Program-made: the position numbers and the translations under genes
From: Bacteroides fluxus YIT 12057
GTDB lineage: Bacteria; Bacteroidota; Bacteroidia; Bacteroidales; Bacteroidaceae
DNA length: 64,000 bases
Assembly: GCF_000195635.1 (NCBI RefSeq)
Contig: NZ_GL882605.1
Location: 1 to 64,000 of the forward strand
Reading direction: 5' to 3'
Notes under the pieces: model-generated
Told to the model about the DNA's origin: nothing
Seen by the model: the letters and a program-made list of their open reading frames with translations, nothing else
Database searches by the model: none
Shown here: positions 7,823-16,984 of the stretch, piece by piece
How the letters are laid out: every line of letters starts with the position of its first letter
Position numbering within the stretch: position 1 is the stretch's first letter

Positions 7823-8773
7823 ATGGCAAAGATTGCAAAGAAATTGACGGAACTCATCGGTCATACGCCGTTGATGGAACTGGCCGGATATGGCCGTAAG
7901 TATGGGATGCGGAGGAATATAGTGGCTAAACTGGAAGCCTTTAATCCGGCGGGAAGCGTAAAGGATCGTGTGGCGCTTGCCATGATTGAAGATGCCGAAG
8001 CACGCGGGGCCTTGAGTCCCGGTGCCACCATCATAGAGCCTACCAGCGGGAATACAGGGGTGGGGCTGGCGATGGTGGCTACCATCAAAGGGTATCATCT
8101 GATACTGACCATGCCCGAGACGATGAGCGTTGAACGACGGAATCTGCTGAAAGCGCTGGGTGCCGAGATCGTGTTGACTGACGGATTGGCAGGCATGGCG
8201 GGCTCTATTGCCAAGGCTGAAGAACTGCGTGAAACGATCCCCGGCTCCGTTATTTTGCAGCAGTTTGAAAACCCTGCCAATGCAAAGGCTCATGAACTGG
8301 CCACCGGTGAGGAAATCTGGACAGATACGGAGGGTAAAGTGGAGGTTTTTGTTGCAGGTGTGGGTACAGGAGGTACGGTGTGCGGAGTGGCGCGTGCTTT
8401 GAAAAAACATAACCCCGGTATCTATATTGTTGCCGTGGAACCTGCATCTTCTCCTGTATTGGAGGGTGGAGAAGCAGGGCCGCACCGCATACAGGGTATC
8501 GGAGCCAATTTCATCCCTTCCATTTATGACGCCTCTGTGGTGGATGAGGTGATTCCGGTTCCCGATGATGAAGCCATCCGTGCCGGCCGCGAGCTCTCTT
8601 CTACAGAAGGGCTGCTGGCGGGGATATCCTCCGGTGCGGCTGTCTATGCGGCCCGTTTGTTGGCAGAGCGCCCGCAGATGGCGGACAAGATGATTGTGGC
8701 TTTGCTGCCCGATACGGGTGAGAGATATTTGTCAACAGAGTTGTTCGCTTTTGATACCTATCCTTTGGATTGA
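7823..8773 (+). CDS. cysK: Cysteine synthase A (O-acetylserine sulfhydrylase)
   Basis: 316 residues, fold-type II PLP enzyme. It makes cysteine from O-acetylserine and sulfide. The PLP lysine is Lys47 in PAGSVKDR; the substrate loop is PTSGNTG; the phosphate-binding loop is GVGTGGTVCG; SSGAA lies near the C-terminus. Length is standard. It stands alone after the leu terminator and repeat array, with the TPR gene 15 nt downstream, so the two may share a transcript. Confidence 0.93.
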   Translation: MAKIAKKLTELIGHTPLMELAGYGRKYGMRRNIVAKLEAFNPAGSVKDRVALAMIEDAEARGALSPGATIIEPTSGNTGVGLAMVATIKGYHLILTMPETMSVERRNLLKALGAEIVLTDGLAGMAGSIAKAEELRETIPGSVILQQFENPANAKAHELATGEEIWTDTEGKVEVFVAGVGTGGTVCGVARALKKHNPGIYIVAVEPASSPVLEGGEAGPHRIQGIGANFIPSIYDASVVDEVIPVPDDEAIRAGRELSSTEGLLAGISSGAAVYAARLLAERPQMADKMIVALLPDTGERYLSTELFAFDTYPLD

Positions 8774-8788
8774 TAATAAAACCGTAAT

Positions 8789-9640
8789 ATGAAGAAATTG
8801 ATTCTTTCTTGCCTTCTGTGGGGCGCAGCAGCGGTCCCGGCATTTGCCCAGACTTATGAGGAACTTAGTGAGCGTGCCGTTGCCGCTACGGAACAAGACA
8901 GCTTGGCACAGGCCGAGGAGTATATCCGGAAGGCGCTGAAACTGGAACCTGCCAATCCGCATAATGCCCTGTTGTTTTCCAATCTGGGCACGATACAACG
9001 CCGTCAGCGCGACTATGAAAAGGCGCTTGAATCTTATACGTTCGCACTGAACATCGCGCCGCGCACGGTACCTATCCTGCTGAACCGTGCCGCCTTGTAT
9101 CTTGAACTGGGTAAGGATGAACTGGCAAGGGTAGATTATTCGCTTGTCTTGGACATGGAAACCGGCAATCAGGAGGCCTTGCTGATGCGTGCCTATATCT
9201 ACAGGCAGAAACGGGACTATAAAGCTGCAAGGTCTGATTATGAACGGCTTCTGAAACTTAATCCGCTGAGTTATAACGGACGTTTGGGGCTTGCCACGTT
9301 GGAGCAGAAAGAGGGCAACTATGAGGAGGCGCTTTCTTTGTTAAACAGAATGATAGCGGATAAGACGGATGGAACGGCACAAATCAGTACTCCGCTTTAT
9401 GCTTTGCTTTATGTGGCACGTGCCGGAGTGGAACAGGATATGAAGCATACTGATCTGGCTTTGATAGATTTGGAGGAAGCCGTCAGCCTGGATGCCTCGC
9501 AGCCGGAAACCTATCTGACGCGGGGGCAAATTTATCTTTCCCAGAAGAAAAAGGACTTGGCGAAACGTGATTTCGAGAAGGCTGTATCTTTGGGGATCCC
9601 CCAGTCAGAGGTGCGTGAGTTGTTGCAAAGATGTAAATAA
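8789..9640 (+). CDS. Periplasmic TPR-repeat protein
   Basis: 283 residues with a signal peptide (MKKLILSCLLWGAAAVPAFA) and six to seven tetratricopeptide-like helical pairs, for example ALKLEPANPHNALLFSNLG and ALNIAPRTVPILLNRAALY. Such proteins act as protein-interaction scaffolds; no catalytic motif is seen. It follows cysK by 15 nt and converges on recQ with only three bases between stop codons. Specific partner unknown. Confidence 0.85.
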   Translation: MKKLILSCLLWGAAAVPAFAQTYEELSERAVAATEQDSLAQAEEYIRKALKLEPANPHNALLFSNLGTIQRRQRDYEKALESYTFALNIAPRTVPILLNRAALYLELGKDELARVDYSLVLDMETGNQEALLMRAYIYRQKRDYKAARSDYERLLKLNPLSYNGRLGLATLEQKEGNYEEALSLLNRMIADKTDGTAQISTPLYALLYVARAGVEQDMKHTDLALIDLEEAVSLDASQPETYLTRGQIYLSQKKKDLAKRDFEKAVSLGIPQSEVRELLQRCK

Positions 9641-9643
9641 TAG

Positions 9644-11455
9644 TTAATGATATTTCTTTATCAGTTCAACGAAATCTTTTCCATATTTTTTCTTTTTATA
9701 TTCACCTATGCCACTGATATTCCCGAATGCTTCTATGGTAGTGGGGCGGGAGGTGCTGAGCAGGTGGAGCACCTTGTCCGAAAGCACTATATAGGCGGGG
9801 AGCGCTTCTTGGTCGGCAAGGCGTTTCCGGAGTTGGCGCAGGGCTTCAAACAACTCTCCGTTTTCTGTGTTGGGCAGTCCCAATGGCAGTTCCGGAGCAG
9901 GAGCCGTGGACTTGCGCTTGCGTCCGCGTTTGCTGTCTGCCGCTTCTTCACGCCGGATCACCACTAATTGTGCATTGGCTCTTCCAAACAGGACATCGCT
10001 TCCGCTTGCAGTGATTTTCAAGTGGTTGTTCTCATTATAGGCAATTTCGAAGTAACCTAACTGGAGCATCTGCAGCAGGTAATCCTGCCAGTCGCGGGCG
10101 GGTACTTCACGTCCGGCACCGAAGGTTTTCAGATGGTGGTAGCCCCGTTCCGCTATTTCGGGACTCAAGGTGCCCCGTAATATATCCACCAGGATGCCCG
10201 TTCCTATTTGCTGGTCGGTACGTACAATGGCGCTCAACGCTTTTTGTACGATTATTGTACCGTCAAAACGTTCCGGAGGATTTTTGCATACGTCGCAGTT
10301 TCCGCAGTCGTGAGTAGTGTTTTCCCCGAAATAACTGAGCAGGATACGGCGGCGGCAGATGTCGGCTTCAGCATATTGCTGCATGCGTTGCAGCTTCTCT
10401 ATATTGATGCTTTGCTGTCCGCTTTCCGTAGCAAATTTAGTAAGCAGGATGAGGTCCGCGAGGGAATAGAAGAGCAGAGTGTCGCTGGGCAGTCCGTCCC
10501 GTCCGGCACGGCCTATTTCCTGATAGAAACTCTCGATGCTTTTGGGCAGATTGTAGTGAATGACCCATCGTACATTACTCTTGTCGATGCCCATGCCGAA
10601 AGCGATTGTGGCGCATACTACTTGTACACGGTCATTGATGAAATCATCTTGTGCCCTGTCCCTTTTGTCGGCAGATAGCCCGGCGTGGTAAACGGCTGCC
10701 TTGATGCCCTGCTTCTGCAACATTTGGGCTACAGACTCCGTCTTGCTCCGGCTCATGCAATAGATGACGCCGCTCTCTCCCGGATGCCTGCCGATGAAGT
10801 CAAGGATGGCTTTGCTTTTCTCCTTCTGCTGATAGCCCCGCTTTACGGCAAGGCTGAGGTTGGGACGGTCAAAAGAAGAAATGAAAATCTTCGGTTGCTC
10901 AAGATGAAGTTGTTTAATAATATCTTCGCGGGTAATTTTGTCGGCCGTAGCGGTCAGCGCAATGATGGGGACGTGCGGGAACTGTTGGTGTAGGATGCCC
11001 ATTTGGGTGTATTCCGGACGGAAGTCATGTCCCCATTGTGAGATGCAATGGGCTTCATCGATGGCGAACAATGAAATGTGCATGTCCCGTAGCAGGTAAT
11101 TGGCTTCGGCCAACAGTTTTTCGGGTGAGATATAGAGCAGTTTCAGCTTGCCTTCCGTGCAGGCACGGCGTAGGGCGGCGTTTGCCGTCTCGTCATTGTT
11201 GCTGTTCAGCGCACCGGCGGCTATGCCGTTGGCAACCAAGGATTCAACCTGGTCTTTCATCAAGGAAATCAGGGGAGAAACCACCACGGCAGTGCCTTCG
11301 CAGAGCAAGGCGGGAAGCTGGTAGCAAATGGATTTTCCGCCCCCTGTGGGCATCAGTACCAGTGCGTCCTTGCGGGCCAGCAGATGACGGATGATTTCTT
11401 CTTGCAAAGGACGGAAACTGTCGTAACCGAAGTATGTTTTCAGTGTTTGTAGCAT
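9644..11455 (-). CDS. recQ: ATP-dependent DNA helicase RecQ
   Basis: 603 residues. 3'-5' superfamily 2 helicase for recombination and repair. Walker A LMPTGGGKS, DEAH box with the RecQ signature AIDEAHCISQWGHDFRPEY, helicase C motifs IAFGMGIDKSNVRWV and QEIGRAGRDG, zinc-binding cysteines (C-RRR.., CGNCDVC), RQC winged helix, and a C-terminal HRDC domain from about residue 525. The frame is open to 11485, but the start at 11455 (MLQTLKTYFGY) is chosen because the promoter -7 box (11483-11490) overlaps the upstream ATG. Confidence 0.95.
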   Translation of the reverse strand: MLQTLKTYFGYDSFRPLQEEIIRHLLARKDALVLMPTGGGKSICYQLPALLCEGTAVVVSPLISLMKDQVESLVANGIAAGALNSNNDETANAALRRACTEGKLKLLYISPEKLLAEANYLLRDMHISLFAIDEAHCISQWGHDFRPEYTQMGILHQQFPHVPIIALTATADKITREDIIKQLHLEQPKIFISSFDRPNLSLAVKRGYQQKEKSKAILDFIGRHPGESGVIYCMSRSKTESVAQMLQKQGIKAAVYHAGLSADKRDRAQDDFINDRVQVVCATIAFGMGIDKSNVRWVIHYNLPKSIESFYQEIGRAGRDGLPSDTLLFYSLADLILLTKFATESGQQSINIEKLQRMQQYAEADICRRRILLSYFGENTTHDCGNCDVCKNPPERFDGTIIVQKALSAIVRTDQQIGTGILVDILRGTLSPEIAERGYHHLKTFGAGREVPARDWQDYLLQMLQLGYFEIAYNENNHLKITASGSDVLFGRANAQLVVIRREEAADSKRGRKRKSTAPAPELPLGLPNTENGELFEALRQLRKRLADQEALPAYIVLSDKVLHLLSTSRPTTIEAFGNISGIGEYKKKKYGKDFVELIKKYH

Positions 11456-11482
11456 AAAGTTCGGGGCATATATTCTGAGGTG

Positions 11483-11515
11483 CAAAGGTACATTAATTAT
11501 TGTATAAACTACAAA
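11483..11515 (-). promoter_or_regulatory. recQ promoter
   Basis: On the minus strand TTTG (11515-11512), a 21-nt spacer and TACCTTTG (11490-11483) match the Bacteroides consensus. It places the transcript start near 11475, downstream of the alternative ATG at 11485. Confidence 0.75.
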
Positions 11516-11665
11516 CAGAAATGCAAGTGTGTTTTTATATCATAATCTTTTAATAAAAAGTTAAAGTTTCTTATTAATTAGTTCAGAAGCCTTCTTTTCA
11601 ACCTTTTTCGTTGTTTATCTATCAAAAATATGTACTTGAAAAGTTGCGTATTAAAAAAAAATGTC

Positions 11666-11711
11666 AGACTTTTGTAAAGTCTAAGGGAAAATCCTTTGGA
11701 TTTCCATTTTT
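11666..11711 (+). promoter_or_regulatory. Two hairpins in the leader of the AraC-type gene
   Basis: AGACTTT (11666-11672) with AAAGTCT (11676-11682), then GGAAAATCC (11686-11694) with GGATTTCC (11698-11705), followed by a short T-run. They lie 25-70 nt before the start codon at 11736 in an otherwise AT-rich 280-nt gap. Could be a leader attenuator or an mRNA-stability element; no function is shown. Confidence 0.4.
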
Positions 11712-11735
11712 AAACAACCCTAACCAGTTAATTCA

Positions 11736-12200
11736 ATGAGTGATTTAGAAAACAAGGCGCAGGAAAAGGAACCGAAGAAACGTCCTTACAACCTGCGTGA
11801 GAAGAAAGAAAAGGACGCTGCATACCGTTCGCTGATACGTCCGGAGTTGGCAGACGAGTTGTATGACAAGATTATGAATATCGTTGTCGTTGGCAAGAAG
11901 TATAGGGATCAGGATTATTCTGCCAAGGATTTGGCTAAAGAGTTGCAGACCAATACCCGCTACTTGTCTGCAGTCGTGAATTCGCGTTTCGGCATGAATT
12001 ATTCTTGCTTACTGAATGAATATAGAGTAAAAGAAGCTATGCATCTGTTGACAGATAAAAGATATGCCGACAAAAATGTGGAAGAGATCAGTACGATGGT
12101 TGGTTTTGCTAACCGTCAGTCATTCTACGCTGCCTTTTACAAAAATGTAGGTGAGACACCTAACGGTTATCGTAAAAGACACGCGGAAAAAAAGAAATAA
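11736..12200 (+). CDS. Stand-alone AraC-type HTH regulator
   Basis: 154 residues. The first 45 are charged (many Lys/Glu); the rest is an AraC/XylS DNA-binding domain with two HTHs: SAKDLAKELQTNTRYLSAVV and EISTMVGFANRQSFYAAFYK. There is no ligand-binding or receiver domain, so input must come from expression level or a partner. It has its own terminator. Target genes unknown. Confidence 0.85.
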   Translation: MSDLENKAQEKEPKKRPYNLREKKEKDAAYRSLIRPELADELYDKIMNIVVVGKKYRDQDYSAKDLAKELQTNTRYLSAVVNSRFGMNYSCLLNEYRVKEAMHLLTDKRYADKNVEEISTMVGFANRQSFYAAFYKNVGETPNGYRKRHAEKKK

Positions 12201-12221
12201 CCCTGCATGGTTGAATGAATA

Positions 12222-12276
12222 GAAAGGAAATATTCCGGAACGGTTGTTTCGGGATACTTCCTTTTCGTCTTTTTTA
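12222..12276 (+). terminator. Terminator after the AraC-type gene
   Basis: AAAGGAA (12223-12229) pairs with TTCCTTT (12258-12264); the inner stem (ATTCCGGAAC with GTTTCGGGAT) is imperfect. T-rich sequence follows (TCGTCTTTTTT). Confidence 0.7.
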
Positions 12277-12303
12277 AACCAACACTCTATATACTCCCGA
12301 CAC

Positions 12304-14352
12304 ATGAAGAAACAACTAATTTCTATGGTAGCCGCCCTCTCGTTATTGACAGCTTGTGGCGGAACCCGAAAAACAACTGCCGAGGCAGAAAAATTTGATT
12401 ACACAGTGGAACAATTTGCAGATTTACAGATTTTACGCTATCGCGTACCCGGTTTTGAGGATTTATCGCTCAAACAAAAAGAGTTGGTTTATTACCTGAC
12501 GGAGGCTGCTTTGCAGGGAAGAGATGTTCTGTTTGACCAGAATGGTAAATACAATCTGACCATCCGCCGGATGCTGGAGGCGGTTTATACCGGCTATAAA
12601 GGAGATAGGAGCACTCCCGACTTCAAGGCTATGGAGGTTTATCTGAAGCGGGTATGGTTTTCCAACGGTATCCATCACCATTATGGCTGTGAGAAGTTTA
12701 CGCCGGGATTTACGCCGGATTTCTTCAGAAAGGCAGTGCAGAGTGTGGACGCTTCTGCCTTGCCGCTTGCCGGAGGGCAGACCGTGGAACAGTTGTGCGA
12801 GGAGGTTTTCCCCGTCATGTTCGATCCCGGGGTAATGCCGAAGCGGGTGAACCAGGCTGCCGGTGAGGACTTGGTGTTGACTTCCGCCTGCAACTACTAC
12901 GAAGGCGTGACGCAGAAGGAGGCTGAGGACTTTTATAATGCCCTCAAGGATCCGAAAGATGAAACACCCGTTTCATACGGACTGAACAGCCGTCTGGTAA
13001 AAGTGGACGGCAAGGTCCGGGAGAAAGTATGGAAAGCGGGCGGTCTTTACGGGCCTGCCATTGAGAAGATTGTCTATTGGCTGAAGAAGGCGGAAGGCGT
13101 TGCAGAGACACCCGGGCAGAAAGCGGTGATTGCCAAACTGGTGGAATTCTACGAGACCGGTGATTTGAAGGCCTTTGATGAATATGCCATTCTTTGGGTG
13201 AAGGATTTGGATTCACGCGTTGACTTTGTGAACGGATTTACCGAAAGCTACGGAGATCCTCTTGGCATGAAGGCCAGTTGGGAGTCTTTGGTGAATTTCA
13301 AGGATTTGGAGGCTACCCGTCGCACGGAATTGATCAGTGGCAATGCACAGTGGTTTGAAGACCGTTCTCCGGTAGAGAAGCAATTCAAGAAGGAGGAAGT
13401 GAAGGGGGTATCGGCCAAGGTCATTACTGCCGCCATCTTGGCAGGCGATTTATATCCTGCTACCGCCATCGGCATTAACTTGCCCAATGCGAACTGGATC
13501 CGCAGTCAGCACGGTTCCAAGTCTGTGACGATTGGCAACATCACCGATGCTTACAACAAGGCTGCGCACGGCAACGGTTTCAACGAAGAGTTTGTATATA
13601 GCGACACCGAACTTCAGCTGATAGACAAGTATGCCGACCTGACCGGTGACCTGCATACCGACTTGCATGAATGTCTGGGACATGGTTCGGGAAAGCTTCT
13701 GCCGGGTGTTGATCCGGATGCGTTGAAAGCATACGGCTCTACCATCGAGGAAGCCCGTGCCGATTTGTTCGGACTCTATTATGTGGCAGATCCGAAACTG
13801 GTGGAATTGGGACTGACTCCGGACGCTGATGCTTTTAAAGCCGAATACTATACTTATCTGATGAACGGGCTGATGACGCAACTGGTCCGCATCGAACCGG
13901 GCAATCATGTGGAGGAAGCACACATGCGCAACCGTCAGCTCATTGCCCGTTGGGTGTTTGAGAAGGGAGCCGCCGACAAAGTGGTGGAAATGGTGAAGAA
14001 AGACGGCAAGACTTACGTGGTGGTGAACGACTACGGAAAACTCCGTCAGCTGTTTGGCGAATTGCTTGCCGAGATACAGCGGATCAAGTCCACCGGAGAT
14101 TTTGAGGCTGCCCGTGATTTGGTGGAAACGTATGCGGTGAAAGTCGATCCGGTTTTGCATGCCGAAGTGCTGGAGCGTTACAAGAAACTCAATCTGGCGC
14201 CTTATAAAGGCTTTGTCAATCCCAAGTATGAAGCCGTGACGGATGCCGACGGTAAGATTACCGATGTGAAAGTGACTTATGACGAAGGCTATGCCGAACA
14301 GATGTTGCGTTATAGCAAGGACTATTCCAATCTGCCTTCGATGAATAATTAA
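12304..14352 (+). CDS. Dipeptidyl peptidase III (M49), lipoprotein
   Basis: 682 residues. Zinc exopeptidase that removes dipeptides from the N-terminus of short peptides. The zinc motif is HECLGH: His455, catalytic Glu456 and His460, with the third ligand Glu483 in EEARAD. The Cys in HECLGH (HELLGH in most DPP III) matches the characterised Bacteroides thetaiotaomicron enzyme. Lipoprotein signal: MKKQLISMVAALSLLTAC. The frame is open from 12244, but the lipobox-bearing start at 12304 is correct. The AlkD-like gene follows after 32 nt. Confidence 0.92.
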   Translation: MKKQLISMVAALSLLTACGGTRKTTAEAEKFDYTVEQFADLQILRYRVPGFEDLSLKQKELVYYLTEAALQGRDVLFDQNGKYNLTIRRMLEAVYTGYKGDRSTPDFKAMEVYLKRVWFSNGIHHHYGCEKFTPGFTPDFFRKAVQSVDASALPLAGGQTVEQLCEEVFPVMFDPGVMPKRVNQAAGEDLVLTSACNYYEGVTQKEAEDFYNALKDPKDETPVSYGLNSRLVKVDGKVREKVWKAGGLYGPAIEKIVYWLKKAEGVAETPGQKAVIAKLVEFYETGDLKAFDEYAILWVKDLDSRVDFVNGFTESYGDPLGMKASWESLVNFKDLEATRRTELISGNAQWFEDRSPVEKQFKKEEVKGVSAKVITAAILAGDLYPATAIGINLPNANWIRSQHGSKSVTIGNITDAYNKAAHGNGFNEEFVYSDTELQLIDKYADLTGDLHTDLHECLGHGSGKLLPGVDPDALKAYGSTIEEARADLFGLYYVADPKLVELGLTPDADAFKAEYYTYLMNGLMTQLVRIEPGNHVEEAHMRNRQLIARWVFEKGAADKVVEMVKKDGKTYVVVNDYGKLRQLFGELLAEIQRIKSTGDFEAARDLVETYAVKVDPVLHAEVLERYKKLNLAPYKGFVNPKYEAVTDADGKITDVKVTYDEGYAEQMLRYSKDYSNLPSMNN

Positions 14353-14384
14353 AAGACAACTTCGCGCCCTGCGCGACTCTAATA

Positions 14385-15044
14385 ATGGAATTACAAGAAC
14401 AACTGAAAGAAATAAAGACACAGCTCCGTCTCTCCATGAACGGGGCTGTGTCCCAAAGTATGCGTGAGAAAGGTTTGGCATACAAGCTGAACTTTGGTGT
14501 GGAACTGCCCCGTATCAAAAGTATAGCCGAAGGATATCCGAAAGACCATGCGCTGGCACAGGCCCTCTGGAAAGAAGAGATCCGCGAGTGCAAGATATTG
14601 GCGGGACTTTTGCAGCCGGCAGATAGTTTCCTTCCTGAAATAGCGGATATCTGGGTGGAAGATATCCGTAACATCGAGATAGCCGAACTTACCTGTATGA
14701 ACCTGTTCCAGTATCTGCCTTATGCTCCGGCAAAGTCTTTCCACTGGATTGCAGATGAAAGGGAATATGTCCAAGTCTGCGGTTTCCTCACCATTGCCCG
14801 CTTGCTGATGAAGAAGGGAGATATGAATGAACGGGTGGAGAACGAATTCCTGGACCAGGCGGTCTGTGCTTTCCTTTCGGGCACCTACCATGTGCGTAAT
14901 GCGGCCATGACGGCCATACGGCGTTTCATGCAGCACAAGGAAGAGAATGCTTTTCAAGTGTGCCGCCGTGTGGAAGGCATGAAGGACTCTGTTTCCGAGG
15001 CCGAACAATTGTTATATAATCTTGTGAGGGAGGAAATTGCTTAG
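14385..15044 (+). CDS. DNA alkylation repair (AlkD-like) HEAT-repeat protein
   Basis: 219 residues, all-helical. The segment ALWKEEIRECKILAGLLQP resembles the AlkD/YtkR family signature for HEAT-like repeats that bind alkylated bases in DNA. Overall length fits the family. I cannot confirm the glycosylase active-site residues by eye, so base-excision activity is an inference. It lies 32 nt after the DPP III gene, probably co-transcribed, without an obvious functional link. Confidence 0.6.
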   Translation: MELQEQLKEIKTQLRLSMNGAVSQSMREKGLAYKLNFGVELPRIKSIAEGYPKDHALAQALWKEEIRECKILAGLLQPADSFLPEIADIWVEDIRNIEIAELTCMNLFQYLPYAPAKSFHWIADEREYVQVCGFLTIARLLMKKGDMNERVENEFLDQAVCAFLSGTYHVRNAAMTAIRRFMQHKEENAFQVCRRVEGMKDSVSEAEQLLYNLVREEIA

Positions 15045-15071
15045 AATCGTGCATTTTTTGTTCTATTCTGG

Positions 15072-15101
15072 TTTGCTTTCCACAAAAAAGGATTAACTTT
15101 G
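15072..15101 (+). promoter_or_regulatory. Promoter of the Fur family-purA operon
   Basis: TTTG (15072-15075), an 18-nt spacer and TAACTTTG (15094-15101). The start codon is at 15127. Confidence 0.75.
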
Positions 15102-15126
15102 TTGGCCGTAAAAGCTGCGCCGTCAA

Positions 15127-15615
15127 ATGGAAAGTCAGAATGTGAAAGATACAGTAAGGCAGATATTCACCGAATATCTGAATGCGAACGGGCATCGCAA
15201 GACTCCCGAACGTTATGCCATACTTGACACCATTTACTCTATAGAAGGACATTTCGACATTGACACGCTCTACTCACTGATGGCCGACCAGGAAAACTTC
15301 CGCGTCAGCCGTGCTACACTTTACAACACTATAATTTTGCTTATCAATGCCCGTTTGGTTATCAAGCACCAGTTCGGCAACTCTTCACAATACGAAAAAT
15401 GCTATAATCGCGACACACACCACCATCAAATCTGCACGCAGTGCGGAAAGGTGACGGAGTTTCAGAATGAAGAGTTGCAGCATGCTATCGAGAATACCAA
15501 GTTGAGCCGCTTCAACCTGACGCATTACTCCTTATATCTGTATGGACTTTGCAGCAAGTGCGACCGGGCGAACAAACGGAAAAAGAAGAATAATAACCAT
15601 AAGAAAGAAAAATGA
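15127..15615 (+). CDS. Fur-family transcriptional regulator
   Basis: 162 residues. Winged-helix N-terminal domain with SRATLYNTIILL as recognition helix, then the metal-binding/dimer domain with HHHQICTQCGKVTEF and a second Cys pair CSKC for structural zinc. The C-terminus is a Lys/Asn-rich tail. Whether it senses iron, zinc, manganese or peroxide cannot be told. Its stop overlaps the purA start by 4 nt (ATGA), so the two are coupled. Confidence 0.9.
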   Translation: MESQNVKDTVRQIFTEYLNANGHRKTPERYAILDTIYSIEGHFDIDTLYSLMADQENFRVSRATLYNTIILLINARLVIKHQFGNSSQYEKCYNRDTHHHQICTQCGKVTEFQNEELQHAIENTKLSRFNLTHYSLYLYGLCSKCDRANKRKKKNNNHKKEK

Positions 15616-16883
15616 AAGTAGATGTTCTATTAGGATTACAATGGGGCGACGAAGGCAAAGGCAAAGTCGTTGACGTATTAACTCCGAGATATGACGTGGT
15701 GGCACGTTTCCAAGGTGGACCGAATGCCGGACATACATTGGAATTCGAGGGTCAGAAGTACGTGCTCCGTTCCATTCCTTCGGGAATTTTCCAGGGTGAC
15801 AAGGTAAATATCATCGGTAACGGTGTTGTGCTTGATCCGGCTCTTTTCAAGGCGGAAGCAGAAGCATTGGAGGCTTCCGGCCATAATTTGAAGGAACGCC
15901 TGCACATCTCCAAGAAGGCGCACCTCATCCTGCCTACCCACCGTATATTGGATGCCGCCTACGAAGCAGCCAAGGGTGATGCGAAAGTGGGGACAACCGG
16001 CAAGGGCATCGGCCCTACCTATACAGACAAAATAAGCCGTAACGGTGTGCGTGTAGGAGATATCCTGTCCGATTTTGAAAAGAAATATGCCGCTGCCAAG
16101 GCCCGTCACGAACAGATATTGAAAGAGATGAATTACGACTATGACCTCAGCGAACTGGAGGAAGCATGGTTTGAAGGCATCGAATATCTGAAACAGTTCC
16201 AGCTGGTGGACAGCGAGCATGAAATCAACCGCTTGCTGGATGCAGGCAAGTCCGTGTTGTGTGAAGGTGCACAAGGTACGATGCTTGACATCGATTTCGG
16301 CTCTTATCCCTTCGTGACTTCTTCCAATACGATTTGTGCGGGTGCATGTACCGGTCTGGGTGTGGCTCCCAATAAGATAGGTGAAGTATATGGTATCTTC
16401 AAGGCCTATTGTACCCGCGTGGGTGCAGGCCCGTTCCCCACGGAACTGTTCGACAAGACCGGTGACCAGATTTGTACGCTGGGACATGAGTTCGGTTCGG
16501 TGACAGGACGCAAGCGCCGTTGCGGCTGGATTGACCTGGTTGCCTTGAAATATGCCATCATGGTGGACGGCGTCACCAAGCTGATCATGATGAAGAGTGA
16601 CGTGCTCGATTCTTTTGAAACCATCAAGGCTTGCGTAGCCTATAAGGTGAATGGTGAAGAAATCGATTATTTCCCGTATGATATTGAAGGCGACATCGAA
16701 CCGGTTTATGTGGAGTTGCCGGGTTGGCAGACGGATATGACCAAGATGCAGAGCGAGGATGAGTTCCCCGAAGAATTCAACGCTTATCTGTCATTCCTGG
16801 AAGAACAGTTGGGTGTGCCCATCAAGATTGTGTCATTAGGTCCTGACCGTGAGCAGACCATCGAACGCTATACCGGAGAATAA
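15612..16883 (+). CDS. purA: Adenylosuccinate synthetase
   Basis: 423 residues. Converts IMP, aspartate and GTP to adenylosuccinate. Signatures: GLQWGDEGKGK at the N-terminus (catalytic Asp, P-loop), GGPNAGHT, GTTGKGIGPTY, and the C-terminal GPDREQTI. Full length. Translationally coupled to the Fur-type regulator; a strong terminator follows. Confidence 0.97.
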   Translation: MKVDVLLGLQWGDEGKGKVVDVLTPRYDVVARFQGGPNAGHTLEFEGQKYVLRSIPSGIFQGDKVNIIGNGVVLDPALFKAEAEALEASGHNLKERLHISKKAHLILPTHRILDAAYEAAKGDAKVGTTGKGIGPTYTDKISRNGVRVGDILSDFEKKYAAAKARHEQILKEMNYDYDLSELEEAWFEGIEYLKQFQLVDSEHEINRLLDAGKSVLCEGAQGTMLDIDFGSYPFVTSSNTICAGACTGLGVAPNKIGEVYGIFKAYCTRVGAGPFPTELFDKTGDQICTLGHEFGSVTGRKRRCGWIDLVALKYAIMVDGVTKLIMMKSDVLDSFETIKACVAYKVNGEEIDYFPYDIEGDIEPVYVELPGWQTDMTKMQSEDEFPEEFNAYLSFLEEQLGVPIKIVSLGPDREQTIERYTGE

Positions 16884-16901
16884 TATAAACTGATAACCCC
16901 G

Positions 16902-16973
16902 GGCACGGATTGTATGGATTTCTCGGTCTTGTATGAAGAACCGCAGGTGTCTGTACAATCCGTGCCTTTTTTT
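16902..16973 (+). terminator. Terminator after purA
   Basis: A perfect 13-bp stem (GGCACGGATTGTA at 16902-16914 with TACAATCCGTGCC at 16954-16966), a 39-nt loop and a run of seven Ts. Confidence 0.9.
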
Positions 16974-16984
16974 ATTTTGTTGTT

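Noticed and set aside
7630..7857. 75-codon minus-strand frame with seven-residue repeats
   Set aside because: The repeat comes from the 21-nt DNA array; the frame overlaps the start of cysK and lacks expression signals.
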